A stretch of 64,000 bases of DNA from Mesostigma viride. Lineage: Eukaryota; Streptophyta; Mesostigmatophyceae; Mesostigmatales; Mesostigmataceae. The notes beneath the pieces were generated by a model that was given only the letters and a program-made list of their open reading frames with translations, was not told the DNA's origin and made no database searches. Position numbers and translations under genes: made by a program. The stretch lies in NCBI GenBank assembly GCA_009746045.1, contig RPFO01000072.1, positions 3,737,276-3,801,275 on the forward strand. Direction: 5' to 3'. This document shows positions 31,430 to 43,889 of this stretch, one piece after another (within the stretch, counting starts at the first letter, position 1; each line of letters opens with the position of its first letter).

Positions 31430-32275
31430 CCTTGCTCGACCAGGAGGTCGCCGCATCCATTCTTGAGAATGATCGCCATGAGAAATGGGCGAACGACTCG
31501 GGGTATCATCCTGGCACCAGGCTCGGAGTGGGCGACCAGAAACTCGTCCATCTCTGCTAACACCTCGGAAGGTAGAGCCGAGGCCGAGCCAGGTCCAGCC
31601 TGCTGGCCAGGCAGCGGATCATCATCCAAAGTGTCCGGCGTATTCACCCAGAAATCTTGCTCAGCTGCCTCCTTCTGCTGCTGTTTCTCCCAGTACCTGA
31701 CCACGTTCTAATCCAACTTCGCAAACCTCTCAGGCTGCGTCATCCTGAGGTGATTGACCGGAGCCAGCCTTCCAGCATTTGCAAACGCCGTGCTTGTCTG
31801 GGCTCTGAGAACGATCTGCCTGTCCTCCGTGGAATCCTTGGGGTATGGCCGCTTTGTGTCCGCCTGAGTGGTGGTGAGCCCCGACATAATTAACAAGGCT
31901 GTCATTGACCGCTGCCTGGTGTCGCAATTCCAAGGAAGCCCGCCCGGCATCGTCCATTGCGGTGACGATGGGCCGGGGATGCGGACCCGCGCCCGGCAAT
32001 CGACAGCACTTGCCCGAAGCCTGGACATGTGCTTGCCGCTTATCTATCGCTTCCTGCACCGCTGCAGTGTAATGAATAGGTCCCAGAGGTGCATTGGGAC
32101 CTGCTGCCTTCGAAGTTGTAAATTTGTACGCCAGCAGGCTTGACCGCCTGCTGGCCCTCCCCGCTCTTCTGTCATCATGCCAAGACACCGTGCATACTGC
32201 ACAAGCCTTTGGCTTTCGCATGACAGTGGCGTAAGGCGCGAAAATTGTGGCGCGACCCGTTCGCTGGCTAGGCAT
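31430..32275 (-). pseudogene. unidentified ORF remnant, antisense in intron 3
   Basis: Starts with ATG at 32275 (MPSQRTGRATIFAPYATVMR, then a Cys pair KACAVCTVSWH). The frame shifts near 31960-31990 and continues as MTALLIMSGLTTTQADTKRP, VLRAQTSTAFANAGRLAPVN and RMTQPERFAKLD. One in-frame TAG at 31708 is followed by VRYWEKQQQKEAAEQDFWVN. The long co-linear reading with a single frameshift and a single stop says it was once a protein of about 280 residues. No family is recognised. The position suggests a transposon-borne gene. A CGTC run lies just beyond at 31381-31410. Confidence 0.45.
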
Positions 32276-32599
32276 GGGGCTGTGTGGCGCGGCGCAGTAG
32301 TTACATTTGAACTGTGCGGCCCAAAATGAAGCCCATAACTAGCAGCTTGCGAGGTGGATTCTCAAACAAATAGACGCCATCGGTTTTCTCTGAATATAGT
32401 TTAATTAACGCATGCGGGAAAGATAGGGCCGCTATGCCTTGGCCTGCATGTGGAAGGCTGCCGGGCCGCCATCAGGGACTTTCCGTGATAGGCTCGGCAG
32501 GGACATGTGTTACCCTGACGGGATGGGCTCACGCCCGGGCAACCTTGTGGTTTGTCTGAAATATGGAGGCAGATGGCTTGTAAAGATAGGTGGTACATA

Positions 32600-32812
32600 G
32601 ATGGCCGTGAAGGAGACCGCCCCCAAGTTTGTGGGGGCTCCGCGTGTGACCCAATTTGGGGCCTTGGTGCCGTGATCGATTCGGGCCGTGGTGCCCGCCC
32701 CCCTGTAACTAGAAAGCGGGTATATAGATCCATCCACCCCACCCATATCCATCCCACTAAGGACTTGGCGCTCACGTGACGCAGTCTACGTGTAAATTAA
32801 TTATTTTTTTTA
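32600..32812 (+). mobile_element. probable family F 3' end
   Basis: 'cacgtgacgcagtctacgtg' followed by 'taaattaatta' at 32773-32803 matches the F terminus at 52295-52313 and 49355-49373, with one extra T breaking the palindrome. Upstream similarity is weak, so the 5' limit is arbitrary. Confidence 0.45.
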
Positions 32813-33649
32813 TGTGACTGGTAGTATTGATGTTTGGTGGCATGAGATGGGCATGCTCATGCCTGCATCCTTTCTCCTAGTAACCTGCAGGCCCACATGC
32901 TGGGTGCTGGGATTTAGACTCTCGAGATTGTATTGCACCAGTTTTGAGGTGCTGTTGCCGCTCCCACTGTCATTTAGAGGACTCGATGTCCAGTTTTAAG
33001 TTCATAGAGCATGGGGAGCTCTATTCTTTGTGTCTATTTTGTAGTAGGCATTGTTTATGCCAGTCATGGCTTAATGGTCCCTAACTGTGGCTTCATTGGT
33101 GCCAGTCGCTTGTATATGTACAAGTCTGGCAATGTTGCAAGAGGGCTCTTAAAGACGTGTTCATTTAAGTGGAAGTCTCCATCTAAGTTTTTGGAGTGCG
33201 AGTAAAGCAGAGTGAAAAACTGTCCCTGAAAAATACTCAACTGTACCCAGTACCAGGGCAGTTTCATGTGCCCAAACGCTTTGCGATCGTCCCCCAAATC
33301 GGTGGGCTTATACCCAAGCATGCCACCAGCATGGATGTGATGTCAAATCCCACACGTGGTCCCTATTTTTCATTTGCACAAATGAAGCACGGCCAAGTAT
33401 GTATGGCAAAAAGGGCCAGGTGACCTCCCTATTTGTCTTTTTGTGGTGCCTGTAATTTCTGAGTCCTTTCCACAGGTCTTTGCTACCCACCTCTAGGTAT
33501 GATGCCATGAAGGGGCTTTAAAGATCCCCATCTACATTTCCGTGGCAGTGCCTCATGTAATTTGTCCAATATGTAGATATGTTAATGGCCCATTTTCGAC
33601 GATATGGTAATGGCCCGGACGTGGTATATATGTGACACCCACATACAGT

Positions 33650-35100
33650 CTACCTGGGCCCGAAAACTGGGCCCGCCTACATTAAACCCCCAGACGAAAG
33701 GTCTTCTCTTGTGGTTCTGCGCCCATGCTCGCGTGGTCCACTGGCTCTGTGGTGCCCTCCCCAACCTGGTGTGTGCGGCCGTGGAGGGCCATAACGAACG
33801 CATCCAAGCTCCCCTTCAGCTGCTTACCCCAGGTCCTGATCTCCGCGACCATGCCATGCGGTTGGCCACTCTCCCGGGTCGCATGAGGTGTGGGCTCACC
33901 CGTGCAACCCACCGGCGGCGGCTATCCTGGGCTCCATCGCCCAAGCCTGGCTGGAGATCTGCCGGCTGTTGCCAAGCGCTGTGAGTGCCATCCCCGACCT
34001 GGTATCTCTGTTCGACCTGGCCATTGTACAGGCGGTGCAAGACTCTTATGACGTCATCCGACAGGCACGTGACACCGTCTGGCCTGCCCAGGCCATGAAC
34101 CGCCACCTGCCGTTTCCACTGTTGTCAGTCCAGTGCCTTCCCTGCCCGCGTCCATGAAAAACTACAAAAGACCTACGAGGGCATAGTACACTGCGCTGAC
34201 TGGATCACGGCACCCGGACTTTAACGACCAGGGGCAGGCCTGGCTCCACTCCATCTCCCTTCGAGGCAGCATCGGCTCTGCCTACCTTCGCGCCCTTCCC
34301 ATGTCTGCACTGTTCGCCCCCCTTATTGCGATTGCGCTCCGCCACCAGTTGCTCGCCCCACAGCCCCGTGTGGTGGCAGGCACACCTTGCGGGAGCTGCG
34401 GGCCGGACCTTGACACCACTGGGCTGCACCACGTGGCCTGCATGGGGGGGCAGCACAAACAGAACTGGTACCTCTACCTCTACCTCCATCCCGCCCTGCT
34501 GCGCGCCTTATGCGCGATTGTCCGGTCTGTCTTGCCCCATGCCACCATCAAGCGCGAGGATGCGGATGGGGCCCCACTCTCCACCGGACAAACGTCACCA
34601 TCCTTAACTACGATGCAAATGGCTGCCATCTGCTCATCGATGTCTCGGTGGTCTGGCCGCTCTCGGCATGCCACATTGTCTGGGTGGCGGCGGACACTGG
34701 CAGTGCAGCGGCCACTGTCGAGCGCGTCAAGCTCAGGCCACCTACTATATATGGCGACATGGGGTACCACTGGGTCATCCCCTTTGTTCTTGAAGAGCTC
34801 GGCGCCATGGGCCCCAAGACCGTGGAATGCTTCCACAAGTGCTGCCAGCTCCGCGAGGATCAGCTGGACCTTGAAGGCCTCACCGCCCCGTGGTCAGCCC
34901 GCACATGGTCCTCATTGGGGGCAGCGCCTCTCTCTTGCTTAAACCGGGGCAGTCGCGGACCTCCTGTTTCGCGGCACACGAGCCGATTTTCTCGCTGCAC
35001 AGGCTTCTTGATGGGCCCGGGACTTCTACGTTGGTTCTGGTCGGAACTCTGACCTAGTAGTGGGCTGCCTTTCATGTAGTTGTGTCGTGTCGACTCTTGT
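33650..35100 (+). pseudogene. RLE-type LINE, C-terminal half (zinc finger and endonuclease)
   Basis: Plus-strand pieces in shifting frames: RMRCGLTR and the AAILGSIAQAWLEI..VSLFDLAIVQAVQDSYDVIR region (33850-34060). Then GSAYLRALPMSALFAPLIAI and H-Q-L, then C-G-S-C-G-P-D-L-D-T-T-G-L-H-H-V-A-C (34380-34440), a C2HC zinc-binding motif. Then I-K-R-E-D-A-D-G, D-A-N-G-C-H-L-L-I-D-V-S and F-V-L-E-E-L-G-A-M-G-P-K-T. A zinc finger followed by an R-P-D..D-V-S endonuclease is the C-terminal layout of R2-like LINEs. At least three frameshifts make it dead. It lies in intron 3 of the secreted-protein gene, in sense orientation. Confidence 0.75.
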
Positions 35101-37520
35101 AGATTGTGTTGCTGCCTGGGCTTTACCTGCGGTCTAGGTCGTAGTTTTCTTTTCTATTGCGTTGTTTGCTTGCCATGAGAAGGTAACTTGCTCAGTAAAT
35201 ATGTGACACGTATTTATGTAAATCATACGCTTTCCTGACTCAGTTGCCGGTCTGTGACGTGGCGTGCTCTCTGATCGGTGGTTAATTGCTTGCCCAGCGT
35301 CCTGGAACATTTGCTCTTCTAGGTACTCTCCTTTTCAAGCAGAGAAACTAACACGTGTGCTGTCGTGGTGGTCTGTCTGACTCTGGCCTATGTGTATGTA
35401 ATCTCCACCAGCTTGTCAAGTCGATAGCAATTGCCAGCACCAGTATGCAGCGGGTCCTTTCTGCAGAGGGGTTTGTGGTACGTTGCCACTGGCGGACTGC
35501 TTTCTCCGGAGGTTGAGGAAACAGGGGTCGTGCCGGTGCACTGGTGGCTGCCATCTGGCTTGGATTTTTTGCCAGTGTGACATGGCATCCATCAGGTCTC
35601 TGTGGGCCTCAATTCTCTCTTCGCAGGGTGGCATCGTTAGGTGGGCTCAGTGGTAGTTTCTTACAATATTCACCATTCATATTCTAGTAGCCATGCATCA
35701 ACTAGCTGGCACCGCGTAGTAAGTTAATTGATCAACAGGCGTGAGCTCCATGAAGCTGAAAAGTTACCAGATCGTGAATCAGAAGTAAATGAGGCTCTCT
35801 CAATTTCGCTGTTTGTTTTCGACTTGCCATGACGAGATTATGAGCTCGCCAGAACAGACACGAACCGAGCGCATATAATCGAAGCCAAAAAGGATCTTTT
35901 AAAGTAAAGCTTGATCAGGCAAACATAAGAGAGCCACGACTTAATGTAGGGACTTTATGGCAACATCATGGGATCCTCTCAAGATAGATCTATGGAATAT
36001 CCTGTCCTCGAATCGAAAAGCTTGTCTGCCTCGATCACCACGTTCCAGATGGAATTGGGTTTCTACACAAGAAACCGTTTGGATGCCATTGAAAGCAAGT
36101 CTACAGCATTGTGCACACATGAAGCTTTGGAAATTCTTCTTCACATTGTCCGTCACTCACACAACAATAAGCAGGCTGCCAGGTATAGAGATTGCCCTTC
36201 CTGTTCCACACTTGCACGACTTTCTTGATCGTCATTTACCCATGGCATGCTGCATCCCGGCTGCGCACCGTTCTTTTAGCCAGCTGCACCTTTTGTTTAA
36301 TCATAGGTGTCAGAACCAGCATGCATGCTCGCTCCTTGAGATACCACACTTTCTGAGTCCTATGGCGGTATGTGTAACACCTACTACAGAGCACCACCCT
36401 GACTGGCTGTAGCACCCTCTTCTTACGTATTTCAAGCTGTCCAAGGAAAATGATCGAGGGCCTGCTGTCGCTTTCCCTGCAGGTCTCAAATCAGCTTCAT
36501 ACAGAACAATATGTCTGGATCTCGGTTCTCCTCTAGATTTTTGCCCATGATCTTCCAGTGCTTACCTCTCCTCAGTGCTCAGCTGTCAAAATTTCCCCAT
36601 CCTTGCCCTGCATTAGTAAAAACTTGTGCAACTGCATGCCAACATCCGGTCCTGCATCTTTGCTACATGCAGTGCGATGCTCGGATAACTCCCCCTGCAC
36701 CTCACCAGGCCCCCTGATCTGCAACACTACGCACGTGTGTGATGAGTCGAGTTGACATAACAACGTCCCATGACCGTGTTTCTCCTGCTGCCCTAACATC
36801 CGATGTGCGGCACCATATCATATCTTATAATGGCCTCAGCCACGCACCTGTGTAGCATGACCTTCTCCCTAGTACTGCACCTCCGACATATGATGGTCAG
36901 GTCCTGAAATCATGTCTATAATATAATCAGGGCTCTGTGCTGGATGCTGAGAGTGAGGAGGACTTGCTTACCAAGCTGCCATGTCAATCCTGTACTTTCC
37001 GGGGTACTCCTTGGCTGTCTACTACCACAGAGGCTGTCCTATTGGACCGGTTGCCATTCAATCATATGCCTCATACCTGCCCTTCCCATCCTGCCACCCC
37101 ATTCACATTTCTGGCACATCCTGCCCTCATGTGCGTTTGATGTAAGAGGCGAGTGTCTTTTACGTAGCCAGTCTGATGCTTACAATGCAATTAACAAACA
37201 TTTTGATTTTGTCGATAACATCCCTGGCTGGTCCTCCCCTGGGATCTCCCGCCACATGCAGTGGCGTGCATGGACACCAGCGACTGTGAAGGATCATTGG
37301 TCTGCAACACGACCACCAATGTTTGCCAATCTGAAGATGAAGGTATGGGTGGGCCTTTGGGCCGCAGTGATGCATCACATCGTCCTAGTAACACCCAGTC
37401 TGAGCAAGCATTATTCAATTGTACACACAACTTCAATTGAGCACGCAACGTTTAATGCATCCCGGGACGGATTTCCTCCAATTGCTTTGGTTGGCTTGGG
37501 GTTGGTTCTTGTTCCCGCAG
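35101..37520. other. intron 3 remainder, no further exon established
   Basis: Several AG..GT bounded pieces exist (for example 36933-37003), but none adds a recognisable motif, and exons 3 and 4 already join in phase. Confidence 0.4.
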
Positions 37521-39235
37521 ACGACCCCGCCTCCAGCTCGACCTGCGACTTTGACGACCAGGCCTCTGTTCACCCCACCGCCAACAACGCGACATGCCCC
37601 AAGGATTTCGTCACGGACGCCTCGTTCGTCGTGACCTTGCAGGGCCCCTGCTCGACAACCATGCTCGACCTGCGCGAGCTCGCCACCGACGTTCTTATTG
37701 AGTTCCTCCCGTTTGTCCCTGCCTGCGCGATGGAGATCAGCCTCCTCGGCACGGCCCGCCGCCGCCAGCTGCTGCAGGCGGGACCTGCGACCTATGTGAT
37801 CTTGTTCCGTGTGTATGCTGACGACGCGGCACAGGGGGAGAGGGTATCCTCTGTGTTCAATTCCTATGCGTTGGGGGCGTTTATCAGGGACACACTGAAG
37901 GTGAACGTGGCGGCCGCGGTCAGCGTGCTCGACGTTCAGACCTCGGTGCAGCGCGTAGCGGGCGCCACGTCTGACCCGCACTTCGTGACCCTTTCCGGCG
38001 ACAAGTTTGACTTCAACGGCGTCGCGGGCAGCACCTATTGCATCGTGACGGATGAGCGGCTGCAGGTCAACGCGCGCTTTGTGGGCGCGTCTGCGGCGAA
38101 GCTTCCGTTTTCGTCCTCGGCCCAGGGAGATGCCCGCACGTGGATGGACCAGGTGGCCGTCATGCACGGCGGTGACCGTGTCCTGATCGATGCCGCCTCG
38201 CCCTTGGGGGCGTCTTACGCGTCTTCTGTTGGCTCCGTGATCGTCAACGGGGTAAGCATTGGTGGAGTTTCTGTACATTTGTTATTCCTATTCCCCGTAA
38301 ACTAGGTTTTCCTCTTGCAGGGATCCATACTTATTGGATATTAGGCTAGAACTCACTCACACCAGATAAGAGTCTTATGCACATGTGAGGCTGGTAGCGC
38401 CGCTATCCTCCACGGGAGTGTAAGCATATCGCTTCTCATGGCTATCGATCGACATGGTCCTTTGTGCCTATCTAGAGATATTGCTCTTTGTGCCTATCTA
38501 GCGTTATTGCTCATTGTGCCTGTTGAGCGATATTGCTCTTGATGCCTATCTTATAATATAGCTCTTTGTGCCTATGTAGCGACGTTGCTCATCGTGCCTA
38601 TCTAGTGACAATAAATGCTCCTCGTGCCCATCCAGCCATCCCGCCCATCATGCCTCTCTGGCCTCTTCACCTATGCTACTCTTGCATTGATCTATAGCCT
38701 TGTTGCCTTATACCTCGTGCTGATATAGCCCTATGGTTCATCATGCCTATCCAGCCCTGTGACTACAGTTACTTTCATTCAGTTGACCTATCTAGGTTTG
38801 TAACGTAAAGCATGTGTATGGCTACTGGACAACCTTGTGTACTTTCTCCCTTGTGTGGCTGTCTCATTCTTCTGCACGTCGGGGATGCAGGAGCCCATTA
38901 ACCCACACACCGTCGCGTCAAAGCTGCCGTCGGGCGTAACTGTCGTGCGCAAGAAGACCCGTGTGACCATCACTGTCCCTGGCGTGGCCGTGCTGGAGGT
39001 GGAGGTGGTGCGCGCGGCGTTCTGGGAGGCCGGCGCAGGCCCGGACAAGAACTTCCTGAACTTGCAGGTGAAGCAGTTCAACGGAACCCAGGCAGCACAC
39101 GGTGTGCTGGGTCAGTCGTTTGCTTCACGCGGCAGTGTGCCGGCAGAGGGCAGCGCGGCGAGCTATGCCACGAGCGGCATTTTTGCTGCGGACTGCCAGT
39201 TCAACCAAGTCCCCGTTGGCCTTCGCAACGACTAG
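37521..39235 (+). CDS. 3' exons (4-5) of the secreted root-cap/vWD-like protein
   Basis: Exon 4 (37521-38251; acceptor cccgcag, donor GTAAGC) and exon 5 (38891-39235; acceptor gatgcag, ends in TAG) join in phase 0. An N-terminal part of exon 4 (~130 residues, with paired Cys and VVTLQGPCSTTMLDL) is unrecognised. Then comes SDPHFVTLSGDKFDFNGVAG, YCIVTD and VNARFVG, followed by RTWMDQVAVMHG. This is the hallmark of the plant Root cap/LEA-related family (vWD-like fold). Exon 5 completes it with VHGVLGQSF-type text (AAHGVLGQSFASRGS) and the terminal YATSGIFAADCQF. The protein is probably extracellular given the signal peptide in exon 1; its biochemical role is unknown. Third positions are strongly GC-rich, unlike the surrounding introns. 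The overlapping 281-codon minus frame is a shadow. Confidence 0.85.
38455..38640. repeat. ~31-bp tandem repeat in intron 4
   Basis: Six diverged units around 'gctctttgtgcctatctag' and 'cgatatt' fill about a quarter of the 639-bp intron between exons 4 and 5. Confidence 0.8.
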
Positions 39236-40339
39236 ACTAAGTGACAAATTACTGTGATGGACACATGGCATGATGACCCGTCTGCATGACTGACTGTTTT
39301 TTTTTTTGGAATTTGTGGCGGGAAAATCTGCCGTGAGTATTTGTCTTGTACGAACTATGTACGTGCCGGTACGTTCCATGGGCACTTCAATGCATGTGTG
39401 TATCCAGGCCACGCGTCAGTTTGTATAATGACCGTTTGGCGCTGCGTCCTTGGTCCATTCGAATTATTTGTGGGCCGAGATTAAAGTTAGCCGTCTGATA
39501 TGTTGTAGTACGAGTCTTTGGGGCCAGTGTCGACGAGGCGCAGGACATTTTTAGTCATGCGTATGGACTTGGGGGCATGCTGCATGGCACCGGGGGTGCT
39601 TTTTTCCCTTTGGGTTTTGCTAGTCGTTGAAGATTAGTAAGACTACTCGCACTGTGATCCGCGCTTTGCGCAACTCGTGATGTACAGACCTGCCTAGGAG
39701 GCGTGACGCCTTTGTGCTCACCAGCTGTACTCCGAACGCGCCGACTCACTTCTGGACTTGAGCAGTCTGAGGGTTGTGTTTTGCATAAACGACCTGATGG
39801 TACACTGACGCAACGCGCCATTTTGGCGCTAGCACCGCCTTGCACGCTTACTGCATGTGTAGTGAGTGTATGTTTGGACTTGGCTCGTCCGGAGCCGTCG
39901 ATATTGCATCGACGGCTGTCAGAAGTGATTCCGCCTTGTGAAAGGCGGCGTACTAGTGGTCACGACCAATCTTAATGTCAAATGAAATTGGAACATATCT
40001 CTGTTGGCACAAGCTCTAGATACAAACAGGTCGTGGACCGGCTGGATCGCGTAGTATCTCCGCACATCTGAACCCTGTGATGCCAGATCTCCTTTGCGGC
40101 CGTTCCGAGCTTGGCACTGGATTCGTTGTCCACATCGTCGCGTCGCTGCAGCAACACGATGTTTTCTGGCATACGTGGGCTTTTGGTTCCCGCCGCACAT
40201 TTGAAAGTGCTGTCCTCCGGCTTTTTGCCTTTGCACCGTGTGTAGTTCTTGGACGTTTGGAATCATGGCATGGCTAACGTAATGACTGACTAGCTAGACC
40301 TTTTCAGTGGTTTTCCATTTGCGGGTATTTCCTCGTAAA
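39236..40339. other. downstream of the secreted-protein gene, no gene recognised
   Basis: Probable 3' UTR followed by unique sequence. Open frames of 90-115 codons (39703-39975, 39919-40266) lack motifs or splice support. Confidence 0.45.
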
Positions 40340-40513
40340 TTGTGGGAGAGCGATCGCGGCAATGGTGCTCACCACTAGACACTCCCGGCCAGTTAGGCTC
40401 GAAACACACGCCCTGATCAGGCATGCTGTTTCCGGCCCCACCGTCTAGGTCATCTCTAGAGTCACTCTACACGTAAGCCAGCCATAATTTCAATGCACAA
40501 GGCTACACCAACC
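40340..40513 (+). repeat. SINE-like repeat G, copy b (5' half)
   Basis: The best 5' part of the family, also seen on minus at 46270-46405. 'gcgatcgcggcaatggtg' resembles a tRNA A box, and 'taggctcgaaacacac' about 35 nt on resembles a B box. In the longest copy (53305-53605), the 3' end is 'catgacacgcaagtactta' plus a CTTA-repeat tail. A tRNA-related SINE is the simplest reading, but no parental tRNA could be named. Confidence 0.55.
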
Positions 40514-40672
40514 ATATGCCCCTTCTCACGAGCCACGAGGTAGCCATGGCTGACGGCGGAGCTCATAACTTTCACGTTTGAGCACCGAATTTAGTCATGA
40601 ATGTCACAATCGCTTCGTCTTTCTAAGACGCACATGCTGATATAATTTTCCGACGCTATTACGCAATACACG

Positions 40673-42095
40673 ATGAGCAAACGCCCATCGACGCAACGCA
40701 GCCTGACGGCTGCGCTCGGCAATGAAAATACGTCTGCAGCTCCGGCTGCAGCTTCGCCCTCAGGTCCGGCAGGCAGCGGTGACACTAGGACTTCGCGCAC
40801 TGGTGGTCGCCCAGCCCCCTCCCGGGCTTCCTGCCTTGCCTTCGATCAGCCTCGCCCGAGCCCAAACGCAGCCGCCCAACCGAACCTAGCTGGTCTGATG
40901 TCGACTTTGACGTTGACGAGTTATTTTCCACCTTCGACGTCAACAGACCCGGCTTTTTCGACAGGCCACACATCCGGATACTGGAGCTCCTGTTTTATGG
41001 GTCGTATGCCTCCCTTCTTGACCTGTGCCAGCGCCTCCAACGCCACAAATGCTTCCGCAGCCAGTCTGACTGCCAGTTTCAGCTCCGCTCGATCAGCTGA
41101 CCTGTCTGGCTGGTCGTGACCGCGCCTTCAGCTTGCCGCCCTCTTTTCCATCCTTCAACGCTGTTCCGCGGACCTCTGGCGACCCGTCCCCTAGGTAGCT
41201 AGTTGACCGAGTTCGCCCTCCCCCGCCTGCTCTCACAGCATGTGACGCCCCTCGCTTGCGAAATGCAAGTTTTGGGTCGTAAGCTGGCTGCTGAGCTCCC
41301 CACCATCCCCACCGCCACCGCCACCGCCACCGCCACCCTCCTCGCCTCCACCCCCCCCCCCCCTCCGCCTCCACCGACTCCATCACCGCCCAGCTCCGCG
41401 ACATTGACCAGCGCCTTAAGGACAATGCAATCGCTATCGAGGTCCTGCAAAACACCGCAGGCCTCACCGCCCAGGCGGTGAAGGACATTGCCGCCAAGCC
41501 AGCCCCGGCTGGCCTGGCCGGCGATGCTCCTCCCATCCCGACCTGCCGGGCGGACATGCTTATTAAAGCAGCAGGCCACCTCCACCACCTCCGCCGTCGC
41601 AGCACAGCTCCAGCAGCAGACGCTCGAACTCCGCGAGGAGGCCGAGCTCGCCAAGCGCAGCCTTAACTTCATTGTCAAGAACTTCGACATGGAGGAAGGT
41701 GAGAATTCCGAGAAGCTTGCACGTGCGTTTGAGAGAGAAATTCTTAGTCGCATGGGCCTTACTGGTGAGATCGAGCTGGTCGCCCACCGCCTTCCCCGCG
41801 CGCGGGGTAAGGCAGGGGCGCCCCCGCTCCTTCTCACCTTTAAGAACCCGGCGGACAAGATTTCTTTTCTCCGACGCCGCAAGCGGCTCGAGAAGACTCT
41901 CTTCATGCACCCTTGACGACGACTTGACCCTGCATGGCGCAGCAACAACGGCGACGGGAGCTATGGCCGACCTACCTCCAGCTCCGGCAGACCAAGACGG
42001 GGCAGCCGGTGCACTGGAAGGGGGCGGCCATCTGCGTCGGCCACAAGCCCTGGCATGCGACCCCCGCGGCCCCAGCGACTCCAGACGCCCCAGCT
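40673..42095 (+). pseudogene. L1-type ORF1 protein of family B, frameshifted
   Basis: ATG at 40673 gives MSKRPSTQRSLTAALGNENT and an Ala/Pro/Ser-rich N-terminus. The frame breaks near 41110. It reopens at 41488-41916 with a long helix (AAQLQQQTLELREEAELAKR), then the RRM-like core FIVKNFDMEEGENSEKLA, LVAHRLPRARGKAG and LLLTFKNPADKISFLRRRKR. After another break come LTL..AATTATGA in one frame and the expected ELWPTYLQLRQ in the other, ending near VGHKPWHAT. RRM followed by a C-terminal RNA-binding domain matches L1 ORF1p, a nucleic-acid chaperone that coats retroelement RNA. CCACCG repeats (41308-41340) lie in the linker. Confidence 0.75.
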
Positions 42096-42267
42096 TAGGG
42101 GAATACAGCAGTAGTGTAGAATAAATAGACCGTGGCCATGTACATGTACGCCTCCTACAGGCACTATACCAGCTGAGCCACACGCGTTATTTAGCCATGT
42201 ACATGTGCGCCTATGATGTGCCACACTCCAGATGATGCCTAGCTTTATGTAGTTAAGCTGTGCCCAT

Positions 42268-43451
42268 TAAATTAAATTAAATTAAATTAAATTATAACAT
42301 GCCTCCGTTAATTGGGAGATCATGTAGCACATATTCCTTGATGGATGGGTGGGGTGGAAGGAGCCGCGTAATCGAACTAACCTAACTCTAATCTAGCTAG
42401 TCTAGAAAAGTCCTAACTACCCTACTCATCAAAACGCCTCCTCCGCTTGGGGGGAGGTGGTTTGCCCACAGGGTCGGGCGTGTGAGCCTTGACTTGACAA
42501 TCCTCTAGTTCCACCGCGTCTTGTTCTGCATGGCGGTCCAAAGAAGGGAGAGAGAGTGGATGCGGTATTCAAACTGCAGGCTGGGACCAGTAGGTCATCC
42601 AGCAACATCTGTACGTAGTTCGTGACATGTTTCCCTACCTTTTTGGCAATGCCCTTGGGGCCAGGCCAGGTCAGAATGTGCCGCCCTGGCTGGCCAAGCC
42701 GCTGGGGGCCTGCCAGTCACCAAGGGCGGTGTCGACCTGGCTGGGGCGAGCAAGGTGTCCTACAAATGCTATCCTACGCTGTCTAATCTCGTCCGAAATA
42801 CGAGGCATGCCCTGATACAAAGACTCTGATGACGGGCGCTTGGAAAACCCTACGTTCAGGACCTGTCGGAGCATCCTGTAAACTGTGCCGTCTAGCCTAA
42901 ATGCCAGTGTGGGGGTGAGTGTCCACGCCTCGGCGCCATACGTGAGCACCGTGAGGACGGATCTTGAAGAGCATGCGCTTGCGGTGTTCGCCCAGGCCCT
43001 TGGAGCGCCAGTAGGTGTTGAGCGAACGGAGCCTAGCCCAGGCCAGGCCAATGCGGGTGTCCACATCGTCGGCTGTGTCAGGAAGCCAGCTCCCTAACAG
43101 TTTGAAGCGGTCGCAGAACGGGGCCGTCGTCCCGTCGAGCAGGCGCGGCAGCGGCAGTGGACTGGAGGCCCCAATCACCATCGCCTCAGTTTTGACACTA
43201 ATTAATCTCCAACCCCACCGCCCTCCCCTCCAAGCCCAGACAGTCCAGCCAGGTCTGAATGTCCTCGGCCGGGCGCGCGATGAGGCATGGTGTCATCCGC
43301 ATAAATCAGGTCGGCCAGGCGGTAGCCAGGCTCAACCCCGCCGTGCTCTTTCTCGTTAAGGATGTCCAAGCCTGGCTCGAACCCCTTAAGAGCAGTAAAG
43401 CGCGCACGTGCTCGGCGCATGACGTGATCCACGACAATAATGAACAGGTAT
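42268..43451 (-). mobile_element. family E LINE, 5'-truncated, with reverse-transcriptase C-terminal half
   Basis: On minus: LADLIYADDT near 43310, the RT catalytic Y-A-D-D. Next RFKLLGSWLPDTADDVDTRI (~43100). Then VLTVLTYGAEAWTLTPTLAF and RLDGTVYRMLRQVLN (~42920), and YQGMPRISDEIRQRRIAFVG with HLARPSQVDTALGDW (~42750). This is the palm, thumb and tail of a LINE RT, broken by frameshifts. The 3' UTR and TTTAA tail reach 42268. A perfect 11-bp duplication GCTGTGCCCAT lies at 42257-42267 and 43452-43462. The hairpin loop carries a TAA insertion here (42303-42318). Confidence 0.88.
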
Positions 43452-43751
43452 GCTGTGCCCATGCAGAGAGCTGCTCTCTGCTGAGATGCCACGCTCTAGC
43501 TTGTGTATAATAGCTATGATGATCTTCCCCACCTATGACGGGCTCCCCTTAGCTGGGAGTTGCCCGAGACTCTGGTTGGTGCAGGTGCCCTAGGGCACCT
43601 AGAGCAAGTGTTGTTTACATTCCCACCCTTTTTGCAGGAAGTAGCTTAGAATGTATTATTATAGTAGGCCATATGTATGCCCCTTCTCATGGGCTATGTG
43701 CTACAGATACTCCCAACGGCCGGAGTTCTGTTCCTAATTAATTAACAGGAG

Positions 43752-43888
43752 GCTACACATTTCCATCACCATTCATCTTCATCATCCTGAACGACTCGAA
43801 CACGCGGACAAGATAACGGCAGGCTCGAGCTACCATGGTCCGGATTCTCCCGATTTCTGGCCCATGCGCTGGTTGTCTCCTAGCTTGA
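43752..43888 (+). repeat. SINE-like repeat G, copy c
   Basis: 'acacatttccatcaccattc' to 'ctggttgtctcc' as in the other copies. The 5' half is missing and the 3' end is cut off. Confidence 0.7.
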
Positions 43889-43889
43889 T

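Larger units (their letters stand above)
40540..43745 (+). mobile_element. ORF1-only retroelement family B, copy 2, with a nested LINE
   Basis: 5' leader from ~40540 ('gccacgaggtagccatgg'), ORF1 40673-42095, then 3' UTR. The UTR is split by a family E LINE (42268-43451) and resumes at 43463. It ends with a hairpin disrupted by CCGG (43710-43725) and a short TAAT tail. No RT belongs to the element itself. Continuity of UTR text on both sides of the E insertion, compared with 11840-12125, fixes the order of events. Confidence 0.85.

Noticed and set aside
31312-31430. Extension of the unknown minus ORF through the CGTC run
   Set aside because: WTDGRTDGQ-type repeats come from the microsatellite and were excluded from the pseudogene.
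37433-38278. 281-codon minus-strand frame
   Set aside because: Antisense shadow of exon 4 of the root-cap-like gene, caused by its GC-rich third positions.
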